A stretch of DNA of 64,000 bases. Origin: Lathyrus oleraceus (lineage: Eukaryota; Streptophyta; Magnoliopsida; Fabales; Fabaceae). The DNA lies in assembly GCF_024323335.1 (NCBI RefSeq), contig NC_066581.1:439308281-439372280 (forward strand), read 5' to 3'. The position numbers and the translations under genes are program-made. The notes under the pieces were generated by a model that did not search any database, was not told the DNA's origin, and saw only the letters and a list, made by a program, of their open reading frames with translations. This document shows, piece after piece, positions 61,822 through 64,000 of the stretch. Every line of letters begins with the position of its first letter. Position 1 is the stretch's first letter.

Positions 61822-61838
61822 ATCTCTCACTTGGATGA
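61822..61838 (-). other. Copia polypurine tract
   Basis: Minus strand TCATCCAAGTGAGAGAT abuts the LTR, a typical copia arrangement. Confidence 0.65.
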
Positions 61839-62299
61839 TGTATTTTAATAATTATACCATAGTTCTTTAGGCACACGTTCAAATGCTATTTATTCTTAGA
61901 TTTCAACTTTACATTATGGTCCATCTCATGCATCAATAATGGGACCACCATGGTTGTCGTCATTGACGTATAACGTGACAGAACCCATAAGACCACCACA
62001 TCAATGTACTTGATGGTATAGATCAATATGGATGAGTGACATGGAAATTTTATGCAATGTGATATCTAAATCATGCATATTTCCAACTGGTCCTATGAAG
62101 TCTTTAGTGAGATAAATTGAAGTTCATTAGGTGAAGTTCAAAATTAAACTATTTGCATATAACAAAAACTTAACATTGTTATAAAAGTAGTACCTCATGA
62201 GTTTTTTATTTCTATAGAAAATCAAGTATAACATAAAGTTTATACCAAAATAAAACCAAAGTATAAAGCGTAGAAGAATAAGGAAAAGACTCTCACTAA

Positions 62300-64000
62300 T
62301 CTAGGGAAATCTCCCCAAGACCCATACTAGCAACATGCCCATGAAAAGGCTTGGATGTCAAACCTTTGGTTAGTAGATCACCTAGTATTAAGTTTGTCCA
62401 TATATGTTCTATCAAAATTTTCTTCTCCCAAACTCTTTCTTTCATAACAAGATACTTGATATCAATAAATTTTTAATTTTTTAGAACTCATACTATTGTT
62501 GGAGTATAGCACAACTGCACTATTGTCACAATAAACCTTGAAGGCCTTTCGTTGCTCCCAACAATGTGTAGGCTTGTGACAAAGTTTTGTAGTAAAATTG
62601 CATGATTGATGCCTCAAAGCAAGCCACAAACTATTTTACCATGGTGGAGGGAGACACTAAAGTATGTTTGGAAGACTTCCAGAAGATAACTCCTCTAGCC
62701 AAAAGAAAGATGTAACCATATGGGGAACGTATAATATCCAAGCATCCTACAAAGTCGGAGCCAAAATACCCAATGATCTCTAAGTTATTTGACTTCCGAT
62801 AAGTGAACATGAAGTTTCTAGTTCTTTTTATGTAGAGTATTACACGCTTTATTGCTATCTAGTGTTGCATACTATGGTTTGTAGATATTTGCTAAGAACT
62901 TCTATAATTAATTCTAAGTTAGGACATGTGCAAATTTAAGCATACATAAGATTCCCCATAACTTAAGTGTATGGAACTGTATGTATCTTTTCTTTTTCAA
63001 GATTTGTAGTGGGGAACTGTTTGAGATTAAACTTGTATCCTCTAGCAACGAGTGTGTTTTCTGGTTTTCTATATTTCATGGAGAATCTATCCAGAACTGT
63101 ACGGATATAGCTCCTTTGTTACAATCCTGAAACACCTCGAGAGTGGTCTCGAAGTATTTGAATTTATGAGACAAATGAGACATCCCTAAGATCTTTCATC
63201 TCAAAATTATTTGCGATAAATCTCTTGGTTTCGTGAAATAAGCCAATATTGTTACTTTACAAAAGGATATCATCTACATATAGTACCAAGAAAATGAATT
63301 TACTCCCACTGAACTTTTGGTACACATAATTATCAACTTGATTAGCCTCAAAATCAAATGAGGATATAACTTAATGAAATATGTAATATTGTCGATAGGA
63401 AGCATGTTTAAGGCCATAGATGGATTTCTTGAGTTTGCAAACCATAGACTTTGAGTCTTATAACACATTGTTTTTTGGTTGCACCATATATATTGTCTCT
63501 TCAATATTTTCATTTGGAAACACAGTCTTTACATACATCTGATACAACTTAAAATCAAAATGAGCTACTAATGTCATCATGATCCTAAGAGAATATTTCA
63601 AATAAACTAGAGAGAAAGTCCTTTAATAATCAATTCCTTCCTTTTGAGTAAAGCCTTTGGCAACAAGATGAGCTTTATATCTCTCAATGTTATCCTTTGA
63701 ATTTTTTTTTTGATTTTAAATGTCCAAACAACATTGTCATTCATCAATTTTATCTTATCCTTCATGGCATTAACCCACTTAAGAGAGTTTGGACTTTACA
63801 TAACGTTATTAAAGTTGATAGGATCTTCCTCAATCAAACGAATGTCATCTTCATGTTCGTGAAGAAATACAACATAATCATCTAAAATTTTACTCTTCTT
63901 AATGGTTGCACTTGAGGCTGTTGAGTTTGAACTATAGGTGGTGCTTGAGGAAGAAACTCATTATTGTCTTTGTCATACCCTAATTGTGTCCCTTGATTTT
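62300..64000 (-). pseudogene. Copia pol relic: RT and RNase H (runs off the right edge)
   Basis: Read from the right edge leftward: IEETIYMVQPK (63510-63480), MVCKLKKSIYGLKHAS (about 63430), the RT catalytic LYVDDILL near 63265, FEMKDLRDVSFVS, and the RNase H/C-terminal motifs KVYCDNSAVVLYSNNS (about 62530) and LLTKGLTSKPFHGHVASMGL (about 62350). Many stops and shifts; it cannot be translated. Distinct family from the Sirevirus-like element. The interval 61839-62299 is non-coding. Confidence 0.7.

Overview
The window looks like nuclear DNA of a repeat-rich legume, most likely of the pea/vetch/lentil tribe (Fabeae). The evidence is giant Ogre-type Ty3/gypsy elements with LTRs up to 6 kb and an arginine-tRNA-type primer site, a Sirevirus-type Ty1/copia element with an envelope-like ORF, L1 LINEs, CACTA and MULE relics, and one split gene with GT-AG introns. 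Species assignment is inference. No rRNA, tRNA or CRISPR was seen.

Left third (1-30.5 kb) is nested retrotransposons. A minus-strand Ogre enters from the left edge: intact ORF1 (1-771), leader, primer site (1770-1790) and a 6,008-bp 5' LTR (1797-7804). It sits inside an LTR fragment of a related Ogre (7805-9700), which itself cuts a third, plus-strand Ogre within its polyprotein. That third element continues as RNase H and integrase (9701-11568), 3' UTR and a long 3' LTR from 12584. The LTR is split by an 8.7-kb Sirevirus-like copia element (17019-25734, 5-bp TSD AAATC) and ends near 28.3 kb, inside the gag of a minus-strand Athila-like element (28.3-30.4 kb).

Middle (30.5-35.2 kb): tandem small LTR-like units with a primer site and polypurine tract (TRIM-like), an AT-rich stretch with a (TA)n tract, and a compact MULE whose transposase relic lacks its catalytic core and which carries a plant-mobile-domain ORF.

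The only host gene is on the minus strand at 35794-48642: nine exons, 448 codons, of the 2-isopropylmalate synthase (IPMS) / methylthioalkylmalate synthase (MAM) family. It has the catalytic barrel but lacks the C-terminal leucine-binding regulatory domain. It also differs from ordinary plant IPMS at several substrate-pocket positions. Its three long introns hold a CACTA relic, LINE pieces, an LTR-like remnant and (TA)n tracts.

Right part (49.2-64 kb): a decayed plus-strand L1 LINE is interrupted by an 8.9-kb Ogre-like element (51197-60101, TSD GTAGG). That element is a deletion derivative holding only part of gag, the C-terminal half of integrase, a 3' tandem-repeat array and a 0.7-kb foreign insert with palindromic motifs. 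A 235-bp (TA)n tract and a badly decayed minus-strand copia element (61.3-64 kb) close the window. Most transposon ORFs carry nonsense codons, many of which look like G-to-A or C-to-T changes; the IPMS-family gene and the left-edge Ogre ORF1 are open.
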